Assembly: GCA_022577435.1 (NCBI GenBank)
Contig: JAKOON010000006.1
Coordinates: 18,629,501-18,693,500, forward strand
Source of the DNA: Embiotoca jacksoni
Taxonomy: Eukaryota > Chordata > Actinopteri > Embiotocidae
Reading direction: 5' to 3'
DNA: 64,000 nt
Below are positions 11,801-25,679 of the stretch, piece after piece (the stretch's first letter is position 1; each line of letters begins with the position of its first letter). The position numbers were made by a program, and so were the translations under genes. The notes below the pieces were generated by a model, which was not told where the DNA came from, ran no database searches, and saw nothing but the letters and a program-made list of their open reading frames with translations.

Positions 11801-14800
11801 TGAGGAGAGGAGTTGAACTGGAAGAAGCCCACCACACGAGGCTATGAATACACAAGAAACACACAGTTACACTATGTGGTTTAAATCAAAGACACCACAA
11901 TAGTAAAAATGTACCACAATTCAAACAAGAAATAAAGAAATTCAGGTTATTCATGAAGGAGAGCAAAGACGAGCAAACTGCATGTCAAAAGCTCGTCAGA
12001 GTGCAGAATCAACTTGCACACACCGGAAGAAATAGACTTTGAGGGTGATTATCTGCCAGGTTCCCATCAGATGCTCAGACGCTAAGCCTTACCTCATGAC
12101 AGGAGAGAAACTCTTCAAGTTGCGCTCTTGATGGGAGGTACGTCAGTGGTGTGATGACTCTCAGGATGAAACTTTCCACATATGGAGCCACAAACGGGCC
12201 TTTGTACTCTATTGGCCCAAACCTGCAGACACACGCAAGCAACATAGAGGATCAATTACAAGACACCAGCAGCTCACATGTTAGGATGCTATTAAACATG
12301 AATGAAATTACTAGGTAATCATTACATTACAGTACAATCAGGAAATACAAGATTACAGTTGCTTTCTATTGGTTTCAATGTTCAGGTCGGGGTAGTTGCC
12401 TTGTTTTGGTGCATGTGTGCAACTGCTCTGAGGGACTGAGCTGATTTCTCAAGTTCAGCCTTTGTTTCCAAATCAAAACAAAGGAGGACAACTCGCCAGC
12501 AACCTCCCATCGCAAACTCGGGGAACAAGTTTAAAATCTTTTTTTTTCCCCTCTAGGTGTTAAAGAGATTCTTTAAGGATCCTGAAAAAACCCTTAAACA
12601 GTGACAAGTGTTTTTAAACAACTTTCTTGAAAACCCCCGGGTTAGCCCTGTTAGCATTTTTTAGCTTGTGCTAATGTTAATAAATCAAGGGCACAACTGT
12701 ACAAGTGTTTTGTGAGGGAGGAAATTCAGTCAATAAGTTTGATAGGTGTCAATGCGAAAAACTGTTAAAAAGACAACTCCTGAGGGCATTTTTACAGGTT
12801 CCATATTTCAAACTTTTCTGGTGTTGTATTTACAGTCTTGATATCTGTAAAAAGAGAGATTTTTTTTTAATTTTAAGTACCAAAAACCATGTTCATGATT
12901 GTACATCTCCTCTCTTAAGCTTCTCTCTGTAGCTCTACCAAGAAAGGACTCTTTTGTGACTGTGCCTTTGGGGTGTATTGATATAAACGACCCTCTCTTC
13001 TGACCGTCTGACTATTTTCAGAGTGATGCACACTCATGCCAACCACAGGTCTAGTAAATTGGTATCTGTGTGAAGGAATGATCACTGTGTTTTCTTCTGC
13101 ATGAAATGTTGGACAGTGGGCCGCGCTGAGGGCCGACAGACTGTGTGATAAAGACATCTGTATGTGACATCACAAACTCACAGAGGTGCAAACAGCACAG
13201 TTGCTGAATTTGGGTTTTGTGCATTTCTCCGTGTACTGAGCCTTTTGACACTTTCACTGTATTTATACGTCACCTAGATCTGCTTTAGAGTGAATTACTA
13301 CAATACGGGACCTTTAACACTGAATTTGGAAAATTTAAAAAAGAACTGACGGACTTCCTTTCCTGAAATGTGTGATTAATGTCTGGCCATGAAGTGAACA
13401 TATTTTCAGTGGGCGCAGCACTACGAGCTCATTAAATCACAGCAGTTATAACCTTTGACACATGCAGGTGAAATATTGTCAGGCCTCTTCACCATCTACA
13501 AATCCTGTTGAAAACAAACGAAGCATTACAAACCATAAGTGATCTCGGGCCTGTGTGCCTCACCTTCTATAGAACAGGTGGATGATGGGGTACTGATAGA
13601 AGCGGTTGTGCCGCCTGCATTTCCCCTGACTCCACCAGCAGTTTACGGCCACAAACTGCACCTGTGTTTGTGCGTTTCAGACACGCAGAAAGAAACAGAG
13701 CTGAACGAGCAAATCCAAATCAAGAAACCCGGCAGGATATGCGACGTTAACTCTCTCCGTCATGTGCGAGGTCAGAATTTATGCTATTTCATTTACTTTT
13801 AACAAACTGGCCCCCAAAGAATTTGCATCTTTGAATTTATGTCCTGGCAGTCAAACGCATTCTAGTTTGTAACTTTTTACTGTGTATTTAAGGACATTTA
13901 AAGTGGAGTTTATAGAAAGCACAAATGTGATTCCTATAAACTCCACTTTAAAACAGGTGCTTATCACTAAAACTATACTTAACACTTTAGATAACAAGCC
14001 CGTATCTTAAGGAGTCCTCGGAGCTATATTCTAGATGTTGAATACGGCCATGGAAGAACAAGCCCTGATGCCTCCTTAATGGTCAGCTGATAAAGTTTCA
14101 GTTCAGCTTTCTATTTGGCATTTAAACAATCCTGCAGAGTGGTTGTTGTGTCTTCGGTTGTACCTGTTTGGCCAGCTTCTTAGCCACCTGCTGCACTTCC
14201 TGCCGCGCGGCCATGGAGTGAGCACACCACGGAGCGTAGAAGAAAATAAGAGACACTTCGGCCACACTCCTGAGACGCTCCACCTGGAGACAAAACATTG
14301 ACGTTCAAGACAAGACTGTAAAAGTTGGTATTTCCTGTTTGTGTTTTCAGTACGACTTTGAATTTACTGCTAGCAGGTAATAATGCTTGTAAAAGATGTG
14401 ATTCAGAGACTAGTTACTGCCTGATTCACAGAGGCTCCAGAAATGTCATAATTTAGGACAAACATACTGTACAAGCCTCTTCCTACTGCTCCTCTGTAAC
14501 AGACCCTGTGCTGACCTCACACCAACATGCATTCTGGGTGATCCCATCTCAAGTGCACAGCTGTAAATACAGCAGTTCACACCAGGTATTTTCAAGCGCC
14601 TACACTCTGATCTCTCCTCCCCCGTCTATATGCAAATGACCACACAAATATAAAATAAACACGTGACCAAGCACAGAAATCCACAGAGAGGAGTTGAAGC
14701 AACAAGGAGATCCTCGAAGGTACAAGCTGTTTGAGTGGAAGAAAAAAAAAAAAAACGTCCAAAACTAACAAGCTGGCTGTGACGTGACGGTCACAATTGC

Positions 14801-14965
14801 AAGCACCAAGTTCAAATGTGAACACAAGAACGTGGCACGAAAAGTTGCGTTCAGTTTTTCTGTTGCTTATTCGGAGGACATCAGTTCAGTAGGTGGTCAC
14901 ATGACCCAGGATGCATTTGTGCTCACACTGCTAAAAGAATGTGGCCACATTGTCAACGAGTCTTT

Positions 14966-15035
<70 letters not shown>

Positions 15036-16964
15036 CAGCTGTACTTGTGATCAGATCACCCGGGACGCCTGTTAAAGCCAGTTGTGAACAGGCTAATAGT
15101 CTTCTACCTACACACATCACATCAACTTGTTCTCCGTGTCCTTGAATCTCACCTGGTCTAGCTGACCCAAGTAGAGGTCCACAACCGGGGCCTCGGCAGA
15201 GAAGAACCGCACCGGAGGCCGAGCTGCCGCCACCACATTCTTAGCACGGCTGCAGACAGAAATAATGACAGTAATGCTCAGGGGGGGGTCGGACATGACA
15301 GCAGACGTCATACGGTAATACTCTTGTTCTACTCCTGCCGAATTATCCAAAGCAGACCTTCTCGTCAGGTTATTTAATCAATTAAAAGCGTCCTTATATT
15401 GTTCCCTCATCAGGGAGCAGTGTTTCCACCATCAGGTGCATCTGTTCAGTCGGGTCAGGCTGCCGTCACTATGATCCTCGCTGTGTATTATACATACTGC
15501 AAGTTCCCTCTACAGTCTGAGGTTGTCGAAAGCAAAAATCAAATCCGTCCCTGAACAGGATGACAAGCAGGATGTGCCGGAGATCATTTGTCTGTAATTT
15601 GCTTTAAGTTTCAGTCTTTCTGTCAGTAAACTCCACAGCTGGGTTCACTGGACGATGAGTGTAGGTAGGTAGGTAGGTAGGTAGTTACTTTATTAATCCC
15701 CGAGGGGACATTTTTTTCACTACAGCAGCATACAGAAGCAATAAGATAATAATAGAACAATAGAAAAGCAATGAAATAGCAGTAAATAGCAGTAAAAATA
15801 TAATATAAATATAAAATGCACAGTATATACAGTACAGTATATATTATATACAATATATATATTATATACAGGATCAGTGAGTCAATCAACAAGTCAAGCT
15901 CAATTCAACATCTCTGAGAAGGAAGAACCATGAAAACAATGATGATTTGGTTCGAAAGTGACAAATAATTAATCATCAAAATGATTCATTTTGTTTGTTG
16001 AAGTCAGATCTAAATTTGAATAAATATTATGGCAATATTGCCACTTAAAAAGATTTCAGTGCTTCTTCCACCACTGCTCAACAAGAAACAGGATGTACCT
16101 GAGATCACTTGTTTGCTTCTTGCTTCAGTGCTGAAGTTGTGATGTAAACACAGCTGCGTTAACAGCTGGAGGATTTCACAGAGGCTGAAACCAACGATTA
16201 TTTTCATCAGCGATAAATCAGCTAATTATGTCCTCGATCAAACAATGGTTTAAGAAAAATGGCAGAAAACAGTAAAGTAATGAACACCTTTCCTTCAGAT
16301 GATGCCATCAAATTACTTGTATATTTCTACCAATCATCCAGAATAAAAGACGTTTAAGAAAAGCAAAACATCCTAACAAATGGGAAGCTGGAAGATTTAT
16401 TTTTTTCCATTTTTGTTTGAAAAACAAACCGTACTTGCTGATTATTTATCAGTCAACAGACTAACCAATTAATTATTAATTGTTTTTAACAGACGTGTGC
16501 CAATGAAGAAGAATAAACCTTGATTAAAAAAATAAAAAAAAAAAAAATAATAAAAAAAAAATCCATCAACCAGGACGAAGACAGAGAAAGCCCCCCGTGG
16601 GGTATCACCACGTCTGTTTAAATTAGGTTAAAGCATGAGTTAATACGAGTTAATCCTCTTGGCTTGCAGCACACGTCGGTTCATAACTGCTGCACAAACC
16701 GAGGAGCAGCTAATTGACCACTTCACACCGTTTACCTCCCACAAAACACAACGACTCCGCTCAGTTTCGGGAGTCTCACGTCAGTCAGCCGGAAACACGA
16801 CCGCACGGATCACAGTCGTACACGCCGGGTCTCGTTTACCTGCATGTGAACTTCACGGCCAGCACGAGCAGCACGCCGAGCACGATAGCCCCGCAGAGTA
16901 GGTCCGGTCTCCGGGCCATCAGAAACAGCACCTGCCGGAGAGACTGCCGCACCCGGCGCAGCAT
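5824..16964 (-). CDS. txndc11: Thioredoxin domain-containing protein 11
   Basis: Thirteen coding exons on the minus strand: 16840-16964, 15153-15249, 14164-14283, 13564-13661, 12093-12222, 11748-11841, 11404-11516, 11056-11259, 9705-10422, 8440-8633, 6917-7029, 6705-6785, 5824-6343. They sum to 868 aa with every phase matching; human TXNDC11 is 985 aa. An N-terminal membrane anchor lies at about residues 20-38. The first thioredoxin-like fold has YAPWCAHS (C94, with Ser replacing the second Cys). The next exon has the family motif NCWWSQGKCRR, and FGPIEYKG follows. The last thioredoxin fold has the full YTQWCGFC (C642/C645) and NDLPWEFMVD. A coiled coil of about 120 residues, rich in Leu, Glu and Arg, ends the protein. 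In mammals this is an ER redox protein that binds DUOX oxidases and assists ER-associated degradation with EDEM mannosidases. The start chosen is MLRRVRQ at 16964; no in-frame ATG lies closer to the membrane segment. Confidence 0.96.
13897..13952. repeat. Perfect 19-bp inverted repeat (hairpin) in a txndc11 intron
   Basis: Left arm 13897-13915 (tttaaagtggagtttatag) is exactly complementary to right arm 13934-13952, with an 18-nt loop. The loop contains a smaller imperfect dyad (CACAAATGTG). Confidence 0.75.
14967..15032. repeat. (GT)33 microsatellite in a txndc11 intron
   Basis: Uninterrupted GT dinucleotide run. The poly Val-Cys reading frames crossing it are not genes. Confidence 0.97.
15657..15870 (-). 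mobile_element. LINE 3' end (copy 2), (CCTA)n tail
   Basis: Same family and orientation as 2081-2405: tail (TAGG)n on plus, then the block with TTAATCCCCGAGGGG and the AGCAGCATACAGAAGCAATA block. The copy is 5'-truncated and lies in the first txndc11 intron. Confidence 0.75.
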
Positions 16965-17500
16965 TACCGCCGTTCGTCGACTCTCCGTCCCATTTATACG
17001 CCCCGGCTGCCGCTCATCAACGCGTCCATTTCCCCTTCCTTTCGCGGGAGAGGAGGGGTCGGGGAGGGAGACTGGTTCGGACAGGGTTGACAGAGCTAAC
17101 CTGGATTGGACATCGGTGCCGCTGGTGTGTAAGGTGTTCAAACACGGTCAGACCAACCTTTCTTCCCCACGTAGACTTTCCACTTCCGCAACAACGACTT
17201 CAAGGGGGAGACCGTAAATTGTCGTCGCCGGATAAAACCGCGCGATACGTTTGGCGCTTCCACAATAAGCTAAGTTTAAAAAACAAAACAAAGTATTTAT
17301 AGTTATAGAGAGTAACGTTGAAGATGACTGAAGTTGATCTAAATAACTACGACTTTTTTTATTTGTCCTGAGTAAGCGTGTTTATTTCTTTTTGCGTATT
17401 GAGTCGAATGTGCCCTTTTACGACAGTTCCCACGTTGTTATGGCGACAGCCGTTGCTGCACTGACGACTGTTGAACACTGGGGGGCGGTCGTTCAAAATC
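16965..17500 (-). promoter_or_regulatory. Probable CpG-rich promoter of txndc11
   Basis: The region just 5' of the txndc11 start is GC- and CpG-rich against an AT-rich background. It has a GC box-like GGGGGGCGG near 17481. No TATA box is evident. The transcription start cannot be fixed by eye. Confidence 0.45.
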
Positions 17501-17826
17501 AATCAACTAAAACCGAGACACGTATGTCAAAACAAATGTGACGTCACTGTAACGCTATCAAATTATCGATTAGAAATATCGGTTCCACTATCTGATGAGG
17601 CAGCAGGCCTATTTATAAAAGGTTTATAACATCCATGCAGTATTAGTATTAGTTTATTTATCCAAACTAAAATATGGACTTGTTATTCACTGTTATCATC
17701 TACTGAAGCTCTTTTAAAACTTACACGTCACTTCTTATTATTGATGGTTCATATTATATGTATTAATATTTCATATTTTGAAGCCTCCAGACAATTCATA
17801 AGGCAGGATGACAGTATTTAGAAAAC

Positions 17827-17832
17827 TTTATT
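17827..17832 (-). terminator. Candidate polyadenylation signal, bfar
   Basis: AATAAA on minus (tttatt on plus), about 1.1 kb past the bfar stop codon. The stretch 17833-18963 would then be bfar 3'UTR; it contains no other gene-like feature. Confidence 0.4.
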
Positions 17833-18963
17833 TTTTTTGCCATTAGAGAACACAAGAACAAAATCACAGTGTAGGATTTTTAAGTGCAAATGAACGAATG
17901 TAAAAAATAATCGAATCTTTGATTAGCTCAGTCCACCTTTCAAATGGAAAAACATACTGCGAAGAAAATATTTCTGAAGAATAAAAAACAATTGTGCAAC
18001 ACAATATTTGTCAGCAGTACAAGCAAATACAAAAAACAACAACAGCTTCTCCTTAAAATCATAAAAATGAATCTGTATTAGCATCTCAGCAATTTTTAAG
18101 AACAAAAGTTATATTTCTAAGTGCCACATATTTTGTGAAAGCAAATGTTGGAACTCCTGGAACAAACTTCGGTGTTAAACATTTAAGTTTTCCTTTGAAC
18201 GTGCGTAAAAGCCTGAGGGTCCGAACAGACTGCCGGACATTGAACTCCAACATCTGACACGTTTCAATCGTGCTAACAAACCTGATGAGAGTGCATTTTC
18301 AGACAGCTCTGTAGCAGAGGTCACAGCCAGAGCTACACTGGAGACGCAGGGAAGGCATCAAAAGTTATGTTGAATAATCAGGATTTATATACAACTATAA
18401 TACTGCTTCATTCAAACAGATACTCCTGAAGCAGAAGCTGCTCATTTAACTAACTGAATTACATGCCAAGTAGACATTTGATAGCAGAAGTCAAACAGAA
18501 ATGAGTGTATTCCAACTTTTGCTCCACCCTCAGTAGCCAGGTCATAAACAACTCACCAGTCATTGTTTTCAGTGCTACGAAGCTGACAGCTAATCCCACC
18601 AGAGTTCAAACACGACTTGCCATTTGCATAACTGCCCATAATTTAGGCATTGTGGTTTGTGAAAGCACTGTGGATGCAGACAGATCACTGCAGTGATCAA
18701 TGCAACTCAGAAACATCATCTGCTTCTCATCTCGTTGGTTTTTGTTTCTCCTACAATCGCTCCTCCGCGCACTCTGTTGCTCAGACTGGCAACCATCCAG
18801 CAGAAAGACGAGACAGGAAGCGAGAACACCTCCTTTCCATGAGCAAACAAAGCCGTTCTCCTGGGAATTCACTGCTCTAAATGAACCTCTCTCTTTAGCA
18901 GCCGGACTCAGTTCTGAATATTTTATTTGCGGTGAACTTTAGAGCTTTTAATCAGGTCGTCCG

Positions 18964-21900
18964 TCACAGCGCCTGCGTCTCAGGGTGCATTAGCTGCTGC
19001 ACCACCAGGTCAATATTAATGATGGGACTGAAGTAGAGGGCCCAGTAGAAGAGGCAGTTGCACACAAACTGGGGGACAAAAGGCCACAGCAGGGCGAAGG
19101 CGAATCCCTGAGAAAGCACCTTCCACAAGTGGTTCCACATCTTCTGCGGCAGAGTCCTGCAGACGGAGGAAGGAGAAGATTAGTGAGCTGGTGTGATGAG
19201 CTTCATATGCAGCTGCTGCTGTTTCCACTGAACTCTTCTTGGAAATCCATTGAGGCATGAATCTAGAGGGGATCCCACATCCAGCTCCAGGTCGAGTGCG
19301 ACACCGTGAACGCGGCGTTACATGAACACAGCAAGACGGGAGTTTAAATAAACAGCCAATGTTCTGGTTCAGCAACATGTAGTTTGTTCTGCTTCCTGCA
19401 GTCAACTGGAAAGTGTTCAATTAATCAGGAGTATGTTGCAGTTGTCTTAATAGACTTTTTATTTGATTTGTTTATTTCTTGAGAGTAAACCAGTCGGAGT
19501 CCTACGATGGAACATTACTCAATCATTTTTACTTTTTCTTATGCATGCCAGCATTTGAACATTTAAAGTCATAATTATGGTAAATGACACAAACGTTACA
19601 CCGTTACAGGCTACAAGCTGTTTGCGTCCAGTCATGTAACACAAGATGTGTTTCTGTGTAACGAAGACACAAAGGACAGATAAAGAGCAGCCACCCTGGT
19701 GAGTACTGTGTCTACCTGATCCTGGCTCTTGTCCAGAGTCTCCACAGTGCGCATCCTTCCAGCACAGACAGCAGCATGGCGTTGACGATGATGAAGCGGG
19801 ATGTCCAGTAGTGGACGGCCAACCAGTCCCACGCAAACTCCGCAATCAGCTGGTACGGAAGCAGGCAGTACTTTACCAGGAACTCTGCCCACTGTCGCCA
19901 GCTGGGCTCCACCTAACAAACACACAGAACAAAACATGAGATATAGAGATCTGGTGAGACCGGAGAACAACAGCACCATATCCTCTTTGTCATGTTCCTT
20001 ACAAAAACCCTCAGTAACTTTTGTAGTGTGACAGAGAGCTTCATCCTGCTGAAGGAGCCCACTGCCATCAGGTGATATCGCTGTCATTAAGGAGTGTATG
20101 TGGTCTGCATCGATCTTTAGGTATGTGTGACACATATCCTGAAGTAACATCCACATAAATTCCAAGTCTCTTCTGTGGGACCAGCCTCCGATTCCCACGT
20201 GCACCAGTTAGCCTTGGGGGCCCTTAATTCGGTCACGGTTGTCCTTCTTTGGACACCTTTGGTTAGAAACAACTGCATACTGGGAACGCACCACAAGACC
20301 CGCAGCTATGGAGATGCTCTAGACATCACAATGTGGCCCTTGTCAAAGTCATTCAGATCCTTACGCCTATTTTTCCTGCTGCAAGCACATGAAACCTCCA
20401 AGAGCTGACTGTTCACTTGCTGCCTGACGGTTGCCATGGTAATGAGATAATCAAATGTTATTCACCTCTACAGTCTGTGGTTTTGATGTTGTTTTTGTTT
20501 GGTGTAAATGTGTATAGATCAACAATCACAGTTTAAATAAAAGAAAAAGTCTGAATCATCACCCATCACTTTCAGTAGGATACCTCTTTAAAAATTGGTT
20601 AAATCATTTAATCCAACTTTTCTCTTTCACAGTGGATCCATGTGTCTGGAGCACTTGGGAAGAGCCCCTGGATGCAGCACCTGTATTGGCCTTAAAACAT
20701 ACATTTTAGACTAAAACAAGCAGAATAAATAAATCCCCTCAAATAGTAAGCGTCACATAGCCTCATGTGCAAATGTTTAACTATTAACTCGTTACTCTGA
20801 AATAACTGACGTTTCTGTTTGCTGCAGGTCTGTTGGGCTTTTGCCGAGTGTCACCTGTGTGTCGAGGAATCTGCTCTCCACCGACTGGTCGATGTGCGTG
20901 ATGGCCGGACAGCACGTGTGCAGGAAGGGCAGGAAGGTCTCGGAGTAGTCGAACAGATACAGATAAAAGATTGTGAGACGAGGGGAACGCTTCAGTGCGT
21001 ACAGCAGGAACAGAGACTTCCCAGCGTTAGCCACCTGGCAGAGAAGGACAGAAAGAGGAAGAGGACAATTCAAGACTAGCTGGAGACTCCGTTCTTAAAA
21101 TCTTAACTGTGGAGTATTTTCTTAAATGTGGGAACTGTGGTACAAAAAGCATAGGGTACATCCTTAAAAAATAGATTAGGAGTACATAGTATAAACTACT
21201 GTAGCAGGAAAACTAAATGCACCATTTAAACTGATCTAAAGACACAAAAAAGTACTGAACACCAGCATGTGAAGTTAAACACACGAGGACACATTTCTGC
21301 AATCATTGGTTGTAAAAGCAGGCGACTTACCTTGTATTCCCAGAGGTTCTGAGGAGGCTTCACTCCCAGCGCTTTAACTCTGTCCAGTTCAGCCAGAACA
21401 GCTCGTCTGTGAGCCGGATTTTCAATGCTGTAAGGAGACTTCAACAACTCCTCATCCCCCAGCATCAACAGGAGCCTGAAGCACCGAAACAAACGCCATG
21501 TAATGTGAGTGGTAACGAGCCACAACATGAGTATCGAAGATTTAGTCCGATTTTCACTTTCCAGGATGAAAACGTGTCAGCATCTCAATATTCAGGGCAC
21601 TAATAAAACAACTATAATTCATCCACCTTCCATTGACGTTCTCCTGCAGGAAGGGCACCTTGTACAGCTGTGCCCACGGCCCCAGATGTTCCAGCCAGGA
21701 CACGACCTCCTCCGGTGTCCAGTGAGACACGGGCTTACTGATCAACAGCTCGTTTTGTTCCGTCACGCCGCCGCTCCAGTGATACACCAGAATCATCACC
21801 TGGAAACACGGAGACACAAACAGATGAAGTCCAGAGAACGCGACATGTATTACACCACAATGCAACCGTTGTATTTGTTTGCAAAGAAAAGATTCCACGA

Positions 21901-23063
21901 AGCTGTTGTTGGAGATTAACAGGTTTACATAGGCCACACTGATCCCCACAGTGGGAGTTTACAGCTGAGGGTTCTATTACATTTAGTTTCTGTGTCCTGC
22001 AGTAACCACACATCTTCACTAGATGTCACTACCATGTCTGTGTTTCACTGAAACCTGCAGCTACGTCACCCTTCTTGTTTCCATTAGTTACTGCATGTTA
22101 ACAAGCCTGGACACAAGCACGCAGAAGTCTAGGTTAGTTAAACCACTATTTATTTGTGTCATTTGTTGACACAAATAAACAACAAGGTCATTGCAAAACA
22201 AAGAAAAAGTACATTATTTAAGAAGTTTTTCTCAATATGACATTTTACCTGAAAAAAAAAACAACCAATAACCTGACGTCCTTCTCAGTAAATTAAGTGT
22301 AAACTTGTGATATATCTTTTGTATGAAGTTAAAATGATCAAATGAAGTGAATTAATCTATTGTATCTTCCCTGTTCACATGAAGGTTTGCTCAGCGGCTC
22401 TGAGCGGCGGACCAATCAGAGACCAGTGGGAGGGGCTAAATGCAATGACGTGGAAGTAGTTCCAACAATGACAGTGGTGGTAGAGTTTCGCCACACAACT
22501 TATGGTTCATCGTGGTCAATGCTGATTGGTTAAAAGCTGCTTCAGTACATTTAATATAAGCTTGAGGTCCGGAAACAATACTTAATGGAGTGTTATCAGA
22601 TCCATATATTCACATGGTAAATTTGTAAAAGGGAATCTAAAACATCTTTAGAGGCTTATAAATGAAAGCGTAACAGAAGTGTGAAACTAAGTCTGGAGAG
22701 AAAGGGACCCAAACTTTAGAGGGTCAGAAAGGTGCATTCATGTAAATGCTGATTCAATTAAAGCCCAGTGTCCATGTATGTTCATTCTGGGGCTTACTTT
22801 CCTAGTTTTTTTTTCCCCATTATGATGACAGATTATGATAAAGCATCATTCATCTGTTACTAATAATAAAACTGTATGCATTGCAGTTTGCAGGCAATGT
22901 TATATTTCTGTGAAAGTCAGCAGAGGAAAACAAAAAAAACTAAACCCACAGCTTTGCATGCAGGCCAAGGCCCATCTCTACTGAAATGACCTGACTCGAC
23001 CATGACACCCATGTACTGGCAGTAGAAACAGAACCATGCTGTAATCTATTTACATGCTGCCAG

Positions 23064-23145
<82 letters not shown>

Positions 23146-24974
23146 CAAAATAGACAGTAACATTGCTCCCGGGTGCCACATGGACAAAATAAACATGGTC
23201 TGCTGACATCATATGACCCCTTCAGTAACCTTCGGTTATTACATACTTTTGCTGTTAAAATCACTTTGGTGAAAAGATGCAATGATCTAAAATCACAGTC
23301 GTCCCTAAAGTAAATCAAATTATTTCAACGCTATAAACAGAACAAACAGTTTAAGTGTGACAGGAAGTAAAAATCATTCAGTTTCACAGTAATTTTCTCC
23401 AGAGAAGGATCATGGAGTCAACACACAAGGAAATATTTGGTGAGACATTATTCATCACACCTTTTAACTCGGGTTACGTTAGATCTGAAGTGTTCTTACT
23501 CCAACATCTTATCCCTTGGATTACTATGGGCCTTATCAATAAATCAATCCATCACCCAATTAAAAGAGAAACTCAGATTCTTCTGAAAGGATGAAGCTAA
23601 AAAAAAAAAGAAAAGAGCTCTCTGTTACTACTTACAGCCACACATGTGAGCGCAGATAGGACTCCAGAGAAAAAGAAGCCTGCTCCTTTGTGCTGGTTTG
23701 TCCTGGATCTGCCCAAGTTGTCACCATATCTAAGATGAGGAAGAGGAAGATGAAGACAAGACATGAGGTGAAAGCGGACCCCTTTGCTTCAAAACACAAA
23801 GTTAGCATAGATTAGTTAATTGTTGTCAGTGGGGAACTTGAGCAAGTTTACACATCAAAAGTCTTTTTACAGGTTTTGCATAAATCTATTGACAGCTCCG
23901 GAAAAAAGGTTTGACGAACTGCCTTAAATGGTGCCAAGATTCCAAGTTTGAAGATGCGTTGACGAGATGTCAGCAGCCTGCTCCTCCTCTAACCGTGAGG
24001 CTACGGCCTACATTAGTCCCTGCTGGCATTACACACCGAAATCTCTGATCGAACTGTCGGCCGTTGAGTTACATCATGTGTGAGGTGAGCGTCGTGTTTT
24101 AAGTGTCCACGATAAGTTTGACAGTCTTAAAAGAATTCCGAGTCTTAATTAGTCTGCTGCTCTTTTTCAGAAAATATCAATTTGACATGGTCTTTCAAAA
24201 TTTTACACCGAAACAGAAGTTGTACCGGAGATGCAAGTACCTCTGGAAGGCCAAGAGGCTCCTGGAGATTTTGGGGTTTGCCTGGATTTCTGCTCTCCTC
24301 CGCTGTACAACCTCACTGAAAAGCTTGTCCGTCGCATCCCTGAGAAGAAAAGGACGATGACATCACATCAAATTATTAGATAAACGTGGCATTTACAACA
24401 ACACCACAAAAACAGGGTGGTGAAGGTATTGGGAATGTCTCTTGGATTTACTTTTAGCATCAGTTGACAGCTCGAGCTGTCTTGTGTCAGGGGAGCACAT
24501 TGAGGGAAACGGTCCTTTCACAGTCACGCTAAAGAAAATTTAGGGTCATTCTGATGAAACTTTTTCACATTTGTGAAGTGTGAAGAAGTCGTCGTCTTGA
24601 TGTGATACAACACGTTTGTGTAGCTGATGCTTCGCGATATTTCAAGTGTAACATTCACCACATTTTTGACACAAAAAACCCCCCTAAGAACTGTGAAGCA
24701 TTTTGTTTGTTGGATTCAAAAGTCGGTTCCTCTGCAGACGACAGAGAAAATGAGAAACTACCACTTTGCTGTGTGCGTACTATTACTAAATCAGGAACCA
24801 TCCTTCCTGTGGTATTAGTCTCTTAAAATTAGGTTTACACCAGGTGAGCTGGCTAACTTACAGTCTAACTCTATGCTAACTTGAATGAGGATAAAATAAA
24901 ATAATCATATGGCTCTTCTGAACTTTCCAAATGCTATCGGACCAAATTGATAAAACTCTTGACAGTGAAGCGAG

Positions 24975-25037
<63 letters not shown>

Positions 25038-25679
25038 CGCTCAAAACAATTCATCACCTATATTACAGCTGCAACGGTAGTGACACAGTAGGCTACAGCC
25101 TGGGACATAAGCATGTGTCGACAGGGCTTTTGTAATTACTCTCACTGGCACAAGGGAGAGACAAAAGGTCCACGCTGCAGGTTTAAGTAAAAGGGTTTGT
25201 AGAAAAACATCTTACACCAAACTAAGGCTCTGGTTTGCAACAATACTCGGTTATCACAAAAATATCTCTGGTATTTTAACTCTGAGGTTGTCAGTAGTTC
25301 TTTACTGTACCTGCAAGGAAAGTGAATGCTGCTGCCAGAAAATCAAACATTCACCCACTGATATGGCGTGGCGGTGAGAAGCATACCTCAGCAGTATGTT
25401 GATTTTAGGAAAGCCTTCCCACTTCTCCCGGCACTCTGGGCACTCTTTCTTGTGTGAAGACTCCCACCACAGAGCCAGACAGTGGCGGCAGAAGTTGTGG
25501 CCACAGGTCAAAGTGGTGGGATTGACCAAGATGTCGTAGCAACAGTGACACGAGAACTCATGCTCCGAGATGCTGCTCGTTGTTGGCGTTGACTGAGGAG
25601 ATTCGGTGAAGTTAACGGGCTCGTCCATGACTGCTGCAGGACCGTCTTCTCCTGAATCCCACTCCATCTGGTGGATCAT
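18964..25679 (-). CDS. bfar: Bifunctional apoptosis regulator (RING E3 ligase)
   Basis: Eight coding exons on the minus strand: 25387-25679, 24241-24339, 23636-23729, 21627-21799, 21331-21475, 20855-21034, 19716-19912, 18964-19156. They give 457 aa with all phases matching (human BFAR is 450 aa). In order: a C3HC4 RING at residues 44-83 (CHCC, then CGHNFCRHC, then CPEC), a first membrane segment around 146-168, a SAM domain around 184-255 (WTPEEVVSWLEHLGPWA), and a C-terminal region with several hydrophobic spans (VHYWTSRFIIVNAMLLSVL; FVPQFVCNCLFYWALYF). BFAR is an ER-membrane ubiquitin ligase that restrains both death-receptor and mitochondrial apoptosis. The start MIHQMEW follows an AG acceptor 11 bases upstream, so a non-coding first exon exists; a second in-frame Met lies at codon 5. 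Confidence 0.96.
19935..20515 (-). mobile_element. Degenerate Tc1/mariner-like element in a bfar intron
   Basis: Read on minus, an open stretch contains GSGLLQQDEALCHT and KEHDKED, which match the catalytic-core region (QQDNAPCHT type) of a Tc1/mariner transposase. Several Ala/Asn and later DDE-region positions are substituted, and other frames carry stops. The flank up to about 20515 (pieces such as GTTATTCACC) matches the usual non-coding end of this common fish family. The copy is dead. It ends only about 20 bp from the bfar exon at 19912. Confidence 0.65.
23067..23144. repeat. (CA)39 microsatellite in a bfar intron
   Basis: Uninterrupted CA dinucleotide run between bfar exons 3 and 4. 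Confidence 0.97.
24981..25036. repeat. (TG)28 microsatellite in a bfar intron
   Basis: Uninterrupted TG run between bfar exons 1 and 2 of the coding set. Confidence 0.97.

Noticed and set aside
14784..15145. Poly Val-Cys open frames (also at 22940-23318 and 24947-25135)
   Set aside because: Translations of GT/CA microsatellites.
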